A DNA stretch of 10,539 nt from CAYMRB01 sp964392615 (lineage in GTDB: Bacteria; Planctomycetota; UBA8108), in the NCBI GenBank assembly GCA_964392615.1, contig CAYMRB010000357.1, forward strand, positions 1 to 10,539, read 5' to 3'. Positions 1 through 8,000 of this stretch are shown here, one piece after another. The notes beneath the pieces were generated by a model. The model was not told the DNA's origin and searched no databases. It saw only the letters and a program-made list of their open reading frames with translations. The position numbers were made by a program, and so were the translations under genes. Within the stretch, counting starts at the first letter, position 1. Every line of letters starts with the position of its first letter.

Positions 1-2
1 GG

Positions 3-74
3 GGGTGCGAGGACGTGGACTGCAGCCAGGACGGTGACCACTGCGGCGTCGGGGGGCGGGCGGGCGTCGGGTGA
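3..74 (+). CDS. Possible 3' end of a Cys-rich protein (partial)
   Basis: Frame 3 is open from the left edge to a TGA at 72-74. It reads 23 residues ending a gene that would begin outside the window: GCEDVDCSQDGDHCGVGG followed by RAGVG. Third codon positions are G or C in 22 of 23 codons, as in the clear genes here. The three cysteines with alternating acidic residues resemble the calcium-binding or disulfide-rich tails of secreted proteins. No family can be named from so little, and chance openness in GC-rich DNA is a real alternative. Confidence 0.3.
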   Translation, partial: GCEDVDCSQDGDHCGVGGRAGVG

Positions 75-129
75 CGATAGGTTGCCGAGTGGGATTCGGG
101 GTCGGGTACGGGATCGGGGCGGGGTCGGG
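51..129 (+). other. G-run cluster with G-quadruplex potential
   Basis: Two groups of G-runs lie on the + strand upstream of the aminopeptidase gene. The first, 51-71, has four runs (51-56, 58-60, 62-64, 69-71) with loops of 1, 1 and 4 nt. The second, 91-129, has seven runs (91-93, 98-101, 104-106, 110-112, 116-119, 121-124, 127-129) with loops of 1 to 4 nt. It reads as a degenerate repeat of CGGGGT/CGGGAT units. Both fit the usual G3+ N1-7 quadruplex rule on the non-template strand for the downstream gene. Whether they fold is unknown. Confidence 0.5.
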
Positions 130-162
130 CAGTTCCGTGTCTTCCGTGCGCGCGGCCCGCGA

Positions 163-168
163 TACAAT
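163..168 (+). promoter_or_regulatory. Candidate -10 box for the aminopeptidase gene
   Basis: TACAAT matches the sigma-70 -10 consensus at 5 of 6 positions. It lies in an otherwise very GC-rich leader, 39 nt before the chosen ATG. No good -35 box is present: TCTTCC at 140-145 gives a 17-nt spacer but a poor match. This is a weak call from pattern only. Confidence 0.25.
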
Positions 169-207
169 GACGCGCCACATTCACCGAGCGGAGCAGCCCG
201 AGGAACG

Positions 208-1278
208 ATGACGGATTCGAAAGACCTGCTGAAGAGGCTCACGCTGGCCGCCGGCGCGCCCGGCGCCGAGGACGAGGTGCGCGCGATCGTTCGCGAGACG
301 ATCGACGGCGTCGGCACGATTTCCCACGACCGCCTCGGCAGCATCCTGTGCGAGAAGAAGGGCTCCAGCGAGACGCCCCGCGTCGTCCTGGATGGCCACC
401 TCGACGAGGTCGGCTTCATGGTTCAGAGCATCACGTCCGAGGGCAGGATCAACTTCGTGCCGCTCGGCGGTTGGTGGGCCCACGTGCTGCTCGGTCAGCG
501 CGTCGACGTCGTCACCGAAGGCGGCAAGGTGCCCGGAGTCGTCGGCTCGAAGCCGCCGCACTTTCTGAGCGCCAAGGAGCGCGACGGGCTCGTCAAGCTC
601 GAGAACATGTACATCGACGTCGGCGCGGCGAACGCGGAAGAGGTGGATGCCCTCGGCATCGCACTCGGTGACACGATCGTCCCGCACGTCGAGTTCGTCG
701 AACTCGGCCCGCCGGACATCCTGAGCTCCAAGGCCTTCGACAACCGGGTCGGCATCGGCCTGATGTGCGAGACGTTGCTCACGATGCGCGATCGCGAGCA
801 CCCCAACACGCTGATCGGCGTCGGCGCGGTCCAAGAGGAGGTCGGCTGTCGTGGCGCGGTCACCGCGAGCGAGGTCGCGCGTCCCGATGTCGGAATCATC
901 CTCGAAGGCACCCCGGCGGACGATCTGCCCGGATTCTCGGAACGTCAGGCCATCCTCGGGAAGGGCCCGCAGATCCGCCTCTTCGACCCCACCGCGATCT
1001 CGAACCGCCGGCTGGTGCGATTCGTCCAGGCGGTCGCCGCCGACGCCGGCATCGACGTCCAGATCGCCGTGCGTCGAAGCGGTGGCACGGATGCGCGCAG
1101 CGTCCACTTGCACGGACGCGGCGTGCCGACTGTCGTCATCGGAATTCCAGCCCGATACATCCATAGCCACGTCAGCCTGATCTGCTGGCGCGACTACGAG
1201 GCAGCGAAGAATCTGCTGGCGGAGCTGGTATCCAAGCTCGACACGGACACCGTCGCGCAGTTTACTGAGTTCAGCTAG
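208..1278 (+). CDS. M42 family metallo-aminopeptidase
   Basis: A 356-residue cytoplasmic di-metal aminopeptidase of the M42 family (glutamyl aminopeptidase/TET or 'endoglucanase M' type), expected to trim residues from peptide N-termini and usually to form dodecamers. Family landmarks are all present: GHLDEVGFMV with metal ligand H64 (and D66), KAFDNRVG with bridging D178, VQEEVGCRGA with catalytic E210 and ligand E211, LEGTPADDLPG with E233, and GGTDA (292-296) followed by the RYIHSH stretch with H319. At E233 many M42 members have Asp; Glu is conservative. The length is normal. The start is ATG 208, preceded by GAGGA at 200-204. An open extension to 34 encodes only low-complexity Gly/Arg sequence and runs over the G-rich leader, so it is rejected. 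No signal peptide is seen. The next gene follows after 95 nt on the same strand with no evident functional link. Confidence 0.94.
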   Translation: MTDSKDLLKRLTLAAGAPGAEDEVRAIVRETIDGVGTISHDRLGSILCEKKGSSETPRVVLDGHLDEVGFMVQSITSEGRINFVPLGGWWAHVLLGQRVDVVTEGGKVPGVVGSKPPHFLSAKERDGLVKLENMYIDVGAANAEEVDALGIALGDTIVPHVEFVELGPPDILSSKAFDNRVGIGLMCETLLTMRDREHPNTLIGVGAVQEEVGCRGAVTASEVARPDVGIILEGTPADDLPGFSERQAILGKGPQIRLFDPTAISNRRLVRFVQAVAADAGIDVQIAVRRSGGTDARSVHLHGRGVPTVVIGIPARYIHSHVSLICWRDYEAAKNLLAELVSKLDTDTVAQFTEFS

Positions 1279-1314
1279 CAGTCCGCTGAGACAGGGCTGC
1301 TGTCCTGACCCGAT

Positions 1315-1338
1315 CCGCCGGAGACGACTGCCCGGCGG
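1315..1338 (+). terminator. Hairpin between aminopeptidase and kinase genes
   Basis: CCGCCGG (1315-1321) and CCGGCGG (1332-1338) form a perfect 7-bp GC stem with a 10-nt loop, 36 nt after the aminopeptidase stop. No T-run follows, so it is not a canonical intrinsic terminator. It could attenuate transcription or be chance in GC-rich DNA. Confidence 0.25.
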
Positions 1339-1373
1339 CTCTCGCGACGGTACGGCTCGATGGGACTCGATAC

Positions 1374-3200
1374 GTGGGGACCTCAACCGATTTCGCCTTC
1401 TATTCGGTAGTAGCCGTTCTGGGCGCGGGAGTGTCGTGCCTCGAGTGGCAGCTCACCGGCGGAGGCGGCGGCAGCGTCGTGCTCGTCGGGCGTGCTGCGG
1501 TGTACGCAGCCTTGCTTGTCGCCGTCGCCGCGACTGCCATGGCCGTCGCACGGCGAACCCGTCGACGCGCGGCCCATGAGATGGCGGAGCCGATCGACGA
1601 CGCGGCGGCGTCCCGCGACGAGTTGCAACACCGGCTGCATACGAGTGAAGAGCGCCTGGCGCTGGCGCTCTGGGGCGCCGACCTCGCCCTCTGGGACTGG
1701 CACCTCGACACCGACAAGGTGTTCCTGTCGGAATGCTGGGCACGCAGCCTCGGCTACTCGAGCGAAGAAACGCCGACCACGATGGCGTCGGTCTACGCGC
1801 TCCTGCACCCGGATGACGCCGAGAAGGCCCACGAGGCGTTCGCCGACCACGAGCGGGGAGAGTCACCGCACTACGAATCCTCGCACCGCGTTCGAACGCC
1901 GTCGGGCGAGTGGCGTTGGGTGCTCGACCGCGGCAAGATCACGGCACGAGACGAAACAGGGCGCGCGATCCGCGCGACGGGCACGAGCCGCGACATCCAC
2001 CCGGAAGTCGAACGCGCCGAGAGAAGCAGCCGCCTCGAGAAGAAGCTCGAAAAGACGCAGAAGGAGGAAAGCCTCAGCGTCATGGCGAGCGGCATCGCTC
2101 ACGACTTCAACAACCTGCTGCAAGGTGTCGTCGGCAACGCGAACCTCGCGGTTCTGAGATCCGATCCAGGCTCGCCCATTCACACGTACCTCGAGAACAT
2201 CGAGGTGGCGAGCCTGCGCGCTGCGGATCTCACGCGCCAGTTGCTGGCGTACGCCGGCCTGGCGACATTCGTCGTCGAGCCCGTCGATCTGTCGCGGCTC
2301 CTCGAGGCGATGCGCCCGCTGATACGAGCCTCCGTGCCGCGAAGCCACTGCGTCCGTTTCGATCTCGCGCGGGCGCTCCCCGCGGTCGAAGTCGACAGCA
2401 CGCAGGTACGCCAGATCGTGTTGAATCTGCTGCACAACGCGTCGGACGCGCTCAGTGAACGGGGCAGCGAAATCACCGTGCGAACACGAGCCGTGCCGGG
2501 AGACTCGGATCGCCTCGCGGCCTGTGTCGTCCCGGTGGCACAGGGCCACGAGCGGTTTGTCGTCCTCCAGGTCTCCGACGATGGGAGCGGAATGGACGAG
2601 CAGACGGTCACGAAGATGTTCGATCCGTTCTACACGACGAAGTTCACCGGCCGCGGTCTCGGACTGGCCGCGACGCTCGGTCTGGTGCGCGGCCACGGCG
2701 GCACGATCGGCGTCGACAGCGAGCTCGGCGCCGGATCGACGATCAGCGTGTACTTTCCGTCGTCGAGCCTGTCCGCTCGCCTCCCCGAGGACGCCGCAGT
2801 CGGGAAGAAGACGCGACCGAGAGTCGACTCAGTGCTCGTGGTCGACGACGAGAGCCCGGTGCTCGAGGTCACGAAGATGATTCTCGAAGGAAACGACATC
2901 CGGGCGCTGACCGCGAGCTCCGGCGAGGAGGGCCTCGCTCTCTTCAGCGAAAACTCGAGCGAGATCGGCGTCGTCATGCTCGACTCCACGATGCCGTTCC
3001 TCAAGGGCGGCGAGGCGTTCGAGCGGCTGCTCTCCATCCGCCCGGATCTGCGTATCATCCTGATGAGCGGCTACGAGGAGTCGGAGGCTCTGCGCAACAT
3101 CCCCTCGGACCTCCGCGCGTCCTTTCTTCAGAAACCGTTCTGCGCCGCCGGGCTCCTCCAGGGAGTTCGGGAGGCGCTGCGAGGCGTGTCAACTTCCTGA
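1374..3200 (+). CDS. Membrane-bound PAS hybrid sensor histidine kinase with C-terminal receiver
   Basis: A 608-residue hybrid kinase. Order: two hydrophobic segments (about 7-22 and 34-59) followed by a basic RRTRRR stretch that should stay in the cytoplasm; a short helical linker; a PAS_3-type domain (about 93-210, with LLHPDD at 143-148 and WRWVLDRG at 180-187); a HisKA dimerisation helix with the HDFNNLL H-box (phospho-acceptor H243); a HATPase with N-box N355, G1 box DDGSG (402-406), F-box FDPFYTT (416-422) and G2 box GRGLGL (426-431); then a receiver (about 486-604) with acidic pair D491/D492, acceptor D537, S565 and K587. All residues for autophosphorylation and internal phosphotransfer are intact. 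There is no DNA-binding or other output domain, and no response regulator gene lies nearby, so the partner (a phosphotransfer protein or distant regulator) is unknown. The start is GTG 1374; no ATG exists in frame back to the stop at 1287, and the ribosome site is weak. The signal sensed cannot be deduced. Confidence 0.93.
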   Translation: MGTSTDFAFYSVVAVLGAGVSCLEWQLTGGGGGSVVLVGRAAVYAALLVAVAATAMAVARRTRRRAAHEMAEPIDDAAASRDELQHRLHTSEERLALALWGADLALWDWHLDTDKVFLSECWARSLGYSSEETPTTMASVYALLHPDDAEKAHEAFADHERGESPHYESSHRVRTPSGEWRWVLDRGKITARDETGRAIRATGTSRDIHPEVERAERSSRLEKKLEKTQKEESLSVMASGIAHDFNNLLQGVVGNANLAVLRSDPGSPIHTYLENIEVASLRAADLTRQLLAYAGLATFVVEPVDLSRLLEAMRPLIRASVPRSHCVRFDLARALPAVEVDSTQVRQIVLNLLHNASDALSERGSEITVRTRAVPGDSDRLAACVVPVAQGHERFVVLQVSDDGSGMDEQTVTKMFDPFYTTKFTGRGLGLAATLGLVRGHGGTIGVDSELGAGSTISVYFPSSSLSARLPEDAAVGKKTRPRVDSVLVVDDESPVLEVTKMILEGNDIRALTASSGEEGLALFSENSSEIGVVMLDSTMPFLKGGEAFERLLSIRPDLRIILMSGYEESEALRNIPSDLRASFLQKPFCAAGLLQGVREALRGVSTS

Positions 3201-3233
3201 CGCGCAGGTGGAAAAGCCCGGACGAGAATCACC

Positions 3234-4433
3234 ATGCACCACTCCAGCTCGTTCTCAGTCACGCGAATCGCATTGACGCTCGCACTCCTGTTGCTCAACA
3301 GCCTTGTCTCGGTCCATGCCGCGCCCGACGGCAACCCCGAAGCCGACGTCGGCAAGCTGATCGCCGCGCTCGAGAAGAAGTGTCGCGACGAGAGCGTCCC
3401 GATGGTCGGGCCGAAGAAGGCCGCGCGCCTCGCGCAACTCGTGCGCGAAGCGAAGCCGCGGCGCGTCGTCGAGTGTGGCTCGGCGATAGGGTACTCCGGC
3501 CTGTGGATCGCGCGCGAGCTCGCGGCCGCGGGCCGTGGCGAGCTCATCACGATCGAGATCGATCCCAAGCGCGCTCGCGAGGCCGAGGAGTGGTTTCGTC
3601 GCGCGGGGTATGGCGACATCGTCACCGTCAAGGTCGGCGACGTCCGCACGATCGCGAAGAGCATCGAAGGCCCCGTCGACTTCGTGTTCATCGACTGCGG
3701 CTTCGGGAACTACTACGACTCCTGGCTCGCGCTGCGCGACCAGCTCTTCGACGGAGCCGTCGTCGTCGCAGACAACGCCGGAATCGGCGCGACGAGCATG
3801 GCTGACTATCTGAAGGAGATGCGCACGAAGTACGAAAGCCGTACGGAGTGGTTCGACATCGACCTGCCGTGGGCGAAGAAGGACGCACTGGAGATCACGG
3901 TCGTGCCGCGTTCCGACGCGCCGCCGCCCGGATTCACGGCGCTTTTCAACGGCCGCGACTTCACGGGCTGGACGGTCCCCGAAGGCGACGGCGGTCACTG
4001 GAAGATCGTCGACGGCGTCATCGACTACGACGCGCAGAGTGAAGCGCGGGGCGACAAGAGCCTCTGGTGCGACAAGGAGCTCGGCGACTTCGTCGTGCGC
4101 GTCGACTGGCGCATCAAGGAAACGCCCTACGTAAATCCGCGCATCCCCTACATCCTCCCGGACGGCACTCACGCCCGCGACATCCAGGGCAGCGTGATGC
4201 GCATGGCGTTGCCGGACTCCGACTCGGGCATCTTCCTGCGCGACGCCGGCAAGGCGCAGGTCAACATTTGGTGCTGGCCGATCGGCTCCGGCGAGATGTA
4301 CGGCTATCGCACCGACGGGCGTCAATCGGCCGCCGTGCGCGCGTCCGTCACGCCGCGCACGCAGGCGGATCGCCCCGTCGGCCAGTGGAACCGCATCCAG
4401 ATCCCGGTGCGAGGCAGCCAGGTCAGCGTGTAA
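3234..4433 (+). CDS. Exported O-methyltransferase-like/DUF1080 fusion, cut by a TAA
   Basis: The 399-residue product has a Sec signal peptide (R11, then LTLALLLLNSLVSV, probable cleavage after VHA, residue 29). Residues about 55-225 form a class I SAM-dependent methyltransferase of the O-methyltransferase/Methyltransf_24 kind: motif I VVECGSAIGYSG (78-89), acidic strand end TIEID (106-110), FIDCG with D154, and ADN (179-181). Residues 232-399 form DUF1080, the 3-keto-disaccharide hydrolase-like jelly-roll common in Planctomycetes: GFTALFNGRDFTGW (233-246), DSDSGIFLRD (328-337), GQWNRIQI (383-390). The reading frame stops at TAA 4431-4433, but codons after it encode the expected DUF1080 C-terminus to TAG 4589 (separate entry). 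A methyltransferase behind a signal peptide is odd because SAM is cytoplasmic. The domain may be a degenerate fold, or translation may start at Met57 (3402) to give a cytoplasmic form, though that would trap DUF1080 inside. It lies 33 nt after the kinase gene. Domain identity is firm; activity of the product is doubtful. Confidence 0.85.
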   Translation: MHHSSSFSVTRIALTLALLLLNSLVSVHAAPDGNPEADVGKLIAALEKKCRDESVPMVGPKKAARLAQLVREAKPRRVVECGSAIGYSGLWIARELAAAGRGELITIEIDPKRAREAEEWFRRAGYGDIVTVKVGDVRTIAKSIEGPVDFVFIDCGFGNYYDSWLALRDQLFDGAVVVADNAGIGATSMADYLKEMRTKYESRTEWFDIDLPWAKKDALEITVVPRSDAPPPGFTALFNGRDFTGWTVPEGDGGHWKIVDGVIDYDAQSEARGDKSLWCDKELGDFVVRVDWRIKETPYVNPRIPYILPDGTHARDIQGSVMRMALPDSDSGIFLRDAGKAQVNIWCWPIGSGEMYGYRTDGRQSAAVRASVTPRTQADRPVGQWNRIQIPVRGSQVSV

Positions 4434-4589
4434 CTCAACCGCGTACACGTCGTCGAGACGGTGCCGCTCCCGGGCCTGAAGCCGCGTGGCAGGATCGCGC
4501 TGCAGCACCACGGCGGCAAGCGAAACGGCGAGTGGGTCAGCCCGCCGAGCCTGCTTCAGTTCAAGAACATCTTCGTGCGCGAGCTATAG
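4434..4589 (+). pseudogene. Severed C-terminal tail of the DUF1080 domain, in frame after the TAA
   Basis: Read in the same frame past TAA 4431-4433, 51 codons run to TAG 4587-4589. They begin LNRVHVVETVPLPGLKPRG, continue with IALQHHG and SPPSLLQFKNIFVREL, and form the usual DUF1080 ending (VxVxLNGxxV, LPGLxPxGxIxLQxHG, FRNIxVxEL). Third positions are G or C in 46 of 51 codons, as in the intact genes. The interrupted position corresponds to an aromatic residue in the family (VSV-Tyr/Trp-LN), so TAC to TAA is the simplest single change. Two beta strands of the jelly-roll would be missing without readthrough. The causes to consider are a recent nonsense mutation, a sequencing or assembly error, or programmed readthrough. 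No frameshift is needed. Confidence 0.85.
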
Positions 4590-4650
4590 CGCGTCTCTCG
4601 CGGCTGGGCGGCCGTGGTCGCCCTTCTTCGATGTTTTTCTCTTGATGACT

Positions 4651-4660
4651 TACACTTGAA
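4651..4660 (+). promoter_or_regulatory. Candidate second, degenerate BlaI half-operator
   Basis: TACACTTGAA matches the BlaI/MecI core TACA-NN-TGTA at all but one defined base. Its centre lies 23 bp, about two helical turns, upstream of the centre of the perfect operator, which would put both repressor dimers on the same DNA face. TACACT (4651-4656) could also serve as a -10 box. Supported by pattern and spacing only. Confidence 0.4.
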
Positions 4661-4668
4661 CGCCATCA

Positions 4669-4688
4669 TGGCTTACATCTGTAAGCCA
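4669..4688 (+). promoter_or_regulatory. BlaI/MecI-type operator
   Basis: TGGCTTACATCTGTAAGCCA is a perfect dyad with 9-bp arms around a central TC. Its core TACA-TC-TGTA fits the TACA-NN-TGTA half-site pattern known for staphylococcal mec and bla operators (TACATATGTA). It ends 12 nt before the start codon of the adjacent BlaI-family gene, within the most AT-rich stretch of the neighbourhood. A bound dimer would block transcription or promoter clearance of its own operon. The promoter is not clear: TTGATG at 4642-4647 resembles a -35 box, but no well-spaced -10 box accompanies it. Confidence 0.82.
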
Positions 4689-4691
4689 CAT

Positions 4692-4696
4692 GGAGG
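4692..4696 (+). promoter_or_regulatory. Ribosome binding site fixing the start of the BlaI-type gene
   Basis: GGAGG lies 4 nt before ATG 4701. It decides in favour of this start over an open upstream extension from GTG 4614, which would place the operator inside the coding region and add 29 residues not typical of the family. Confidence 0.75.
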
Positions 4697-4700
4697 CGAC

Positions 4701-5087
4701 ATGGCACCACGGCCTACACTGGCGCGATCCGAACTCGAGATCGCTCGCATTGTCTGGAGACTGAGGTCGGCGACGGTGCGCGACGTCGTCGAAGCCTTAC
4801 CTGCGCGCCGCGACCTCGACTTCAAGACCGTGCAGACGTATCTGCGTCGACTCGAGGCCAAGGGCTACCTGCGCGCGCGTACGGAAGGGCGTAGCAAGGT
4901 CTACGCGCCGCGAGTGCGGCCGAAGCAGGTCATCCGTGAAGTCGTCGACGACTTCGTGGAGCGGCTGTTCGACGGCGAGGCGCTGCCTCTCCTGCAGCAC
5001 GTGATCCACGATCGAGGGCTGAGCGACCACGAGATCAGCGGGCTGCGCGATATGCTCGCTCGACTGGAGGCGCCGGACGATGAGTGA
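4701..5087 (+). CDS. BlaI/MecI/CopY family transcriptional repressor
   Basis: A 128-residue repressor of normal family length. Residues about 8-72 form the winged helix: SELEIARIVW (10-19), TVRDVVEALP (25-34), recognition helix region FKTVQTYLRRLEAKGYL (41-57) and the wing EGRSKVYAP (62-70). Residues 73-128 are the helical dimerisation part, with the family signature DDFVERLFDG (83-92). Known members bind TACA/TGTA dyads as dimers and are inactivated when a cognate BlaR1-type M56 protease is triggered by its signal. Here a perfect dyad lies just upstream and the M56 gene overlaps the 3' end by 8 nt. Self-repression of the two-gene operon is therefore the likely mode. What else it controls cannot be seen in this window. 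Confidence 0.94.
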   Translation: MAPRPTLARSELEIARIVWRLRSATVRDVVEALPARRDLDFKTVQTYLRRLEAKGYLRARTEGRSKVYAPRVRPKQVIREVVDDFVERLFDGEALPLLQHVIHDRGLSDHEISGLRDMLARLEAPDDE

Positions 5088-8000
5088 CACCGCCGCGATC
5101 GCCTGGGCGCAGCTGTGGCAGGTGACGGCCCTGCTGGTGGTCGTCGGCGTCGTGACGCGCTTCGCGTGCCGCCGCCGTCCGCAACTCGCGTATCTGCTGT
5201 GGATGCTCGTCGTCGTCAAGTGTCTGACGCCGCCAATCTGGACGAGCCCCGTCGGCGTGTTCAGCTGGACGCGTGCGCGCGTTGACGAGACGACCCGCTC
5301 GGCCGGCGTTCCCGTCGACCTCGTCGTTCGCGACGCGTTTCCCGATGGCCCCGCAGAGCCCTCCCCGCTCGACGTAGCGCCCGCGGCGTCCTCCACTGCC
5401 GTGGTCGACGACGCGCGCTCGCCGGCGGAAGGCGCGCTCGTCGCGATGCGCGCCGAAGAGTCGGCAGCGCGAGGCTCTCCGCAAGTCGACGCCGAAATCG
5501 GCGCCAACGAAAGCAGTCACACCGCGTTCGCGATCCTGGTGGCCACGCTGTGGCTCGCGGGTGTTGCCGTGCTCGGTGCTGTCGTCGTCGCGCGGTGGAT
5601 TCGCCTGCGTCGACTCCTGCGTCGCGCCGATCGATCCCTCGACGCGAATCTCGCGTCGCTCGTCTCCGACCTCCGTCGCGACCTCGGCCTGCGACGGCCG
5701 TTCACGGTGCGCGTCGTTCCAGGGAATCGGTACGCACCGGCGGTCTGCGGCCTGCTGCACCCCGTCGTCCTGCTCTCCGAAGAGGTCGTGCGCAACAACT
5801 CGTCGGACGAGCTCCGCGCGCTTCTCGCTCACGAGCTGATCCACGTACGCCGCTGGGATTCCGTCGCCGGATCGCTGCAGATCCTCGCGCAGCTCGGCTG
5901 GTGGTTCCACCCGCTCGTCTGGTGGGCGAATCGTCAGGCGAGCCGACAACGCGAGCGCTGCTGCGACGAGGAGGTCATCGCGGGTCTCGGTTGTCCGCCG
6001 TCCGCGTACGCTCGTTCGCTGATCAACGTACTCGAGTCCGGACGCGGCCTGCGACCGATCGCCGGCGCGCTCGGCATTCGTCCGGTCGACGTCACGCGAG
6101 AACGCCTGGAGGACATCATGACGCGAGCGCATCGATTCCGCCGTCGCACGCCGCTGTGGTGCTGGATCGTGCTGATTCTGGCCGCTGTCGTCGTCTTGCC
6201 CGGAGCCGCGACCGTGCTACCCGAGGCGGCGGAGCCGACGCCTCGAGATCAGGACGACGTCGCACGCACGGGCCAGCGCACGGTCCTGCGACTCGAAAGA
6301 ACGCTCGAGGGCCACCTCGGCACGATCGGCGCCGTCGCCTTCTCACCGGACGGCAAGACGATCGCGTGCGCCAGCGGGCGCGTCGGTCACAGCGGCGAGG
6401 TGCTCTTCTGGGACCGTCAGTCGGGCAAGCTCCGCCATTCGATCGTCGGACACAAGGACGTCGTGCGCTCGCTCGCGTTCACCGCTGACGGCGACGCGCT
6501 GCTCACGAGTGGCGCCGACCGCAGGGTGATCGCCTGGGCGCTGCCGGAAGGGACGCAGAAGAGCGCGTTCCGTCCACACGGCGGCGCGTACTCGCTGCGG
6601 CTGACTCCCGACGGCACCCTCGCGTTCGGTCGCGGCGACGGAACCGTGCAGCTGTGGGACGTCGAGGCCGGCAAGGCTCGCGCTACGTTCGTCCACAGTC
6701 TGGGCAGCACGGTCCGGTCGGTGGCGATCTCTCCCGACGGCAAGCGCCTGGCCTCCGCAGGCGACGGCAAGGTGGAGCTGTGGGACGTCGCGAATCGACG
6801 GCTCGGAACGACGATCACGATGAACTCGTGGAACGTCCCCGCGAACGAGAAGAAGAATCCGCCGACGGACATCGTCACGCTGTCTCCCGACGGCGCAACT
6901 CTCGCTACGGCGGGAGGCCGGGTCATCGTTCTGTGGACCACGGTCGACCCGACGCAGAACACGACGATCTCCGCCCACGCCGGCGCGATCACGTGCCTCG
7001 CGTTCTCGCCGGACGGCAAGCTGCTCGCGTCGGCGGACCGCAACGGCAAGGTGAAGCTGTGGAGCTCCAAGGGCGAGCCGCTGTCGGTCACCAACGAGGC
7101 GGGCGCGGCTCCCGGCGATCCCGTCACCGCGATGGCGTTCTCGCAGGACGGCCGTGCGCTGGTGACCGCGGGATCTCGGCGCGCCAAGCTCTGGACCCTG
7201 TCGACCCTGACGCAGGAGATGGCGCGCCAGGCGCAAGTCGATTCACTGGCGCGCGTCGCGAACGGCTACTTGCGCAACCGTGAGGCCTTCCCGTTCTTCT
7301 CCTGTCGCTTCCGATGCACCGTCGGTCAGGCGGCGAGCTTCGATGAAGCGCTCGCGAAGGGGCCGACGATCCACCGCCTGAGCGCGGAGTGCGTATGGCG
7401 CGTCGACGGTCCCTCCTATCTGTTCGAGCGCAGAGTCGACGCGGCCGCGCTCGCGGCGATGAAAAAGTCGCTCGCCGAGACGAGCCCGACGAAGATCGGC
7501 GGCAACGAGTACCGCCTCGCCGGCATCCCCCTCGACGGTGTCGGTCTTCTGACCGACGGCAAACGCATGCTGCGCAGCAGTCCGCAATTCGTCGTCAACC
7601 TGATGGGTCCCAACCGCATCGACGAGCTGGTCGATGGACTCGGCCCCGATCTCACGCCCTGGCCGATGGGAACCTCGCTCCGATCAAACCCGGGGCGCTG
7701 GATCGTCGAGGGACGGTACGGTCCCTTCCGCTTCGAGGGCATGGTCGAGGTCGACGGACGCGACTGTCTGCGAGTCGGCGTCGATCGCGAGAACGGCACG
7801 AGGAAGGAGTACCTCTTCGACGCGACACGCGGCTTCCTCGTCACGCGACACGACACGCGATACGCGAACGGCTCGGGCTGGGCGATGCGTGTGCTGGACG
7901 CCCGCGAGTCGAGCGACGGCCGATGGTTCCCGACACGCGTCGTGACCGTCACGACGCAGGCGGACGGAACGGTCAAGAAGGTCACCGAGATCGTCGTGAC

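Noticed and set aside
34..207. N-terminal extension of the aminopeptidase
   Set aside because: It encodes Gly/Arg low-complexity sequence over a G-rich leader, and the family homology begins at the ATG at 208, which has its own ribosome site.
181..1386. Open frame of 401 codons on the - strand
   Set aside because: Antisense to the M42 gene, whose metal ligands are all in the sense frame. The shadow shows no domain.
3255..4511. Open frame of 418 codons on the - strand
   Set aside because: Antisense shadow of the methyltransferase-DUF1080 gene, composed of Arg/Asp/Val-rich sequence without family motifs. The sense strand carries clear motifs and GC3 bias.
4614..4700. N-terminal extension of the BlaI-type repressor
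   Set aside because: It would translate through the operator. The GGAGG before ATG 4701 and the normal family length favour the shorter protein.
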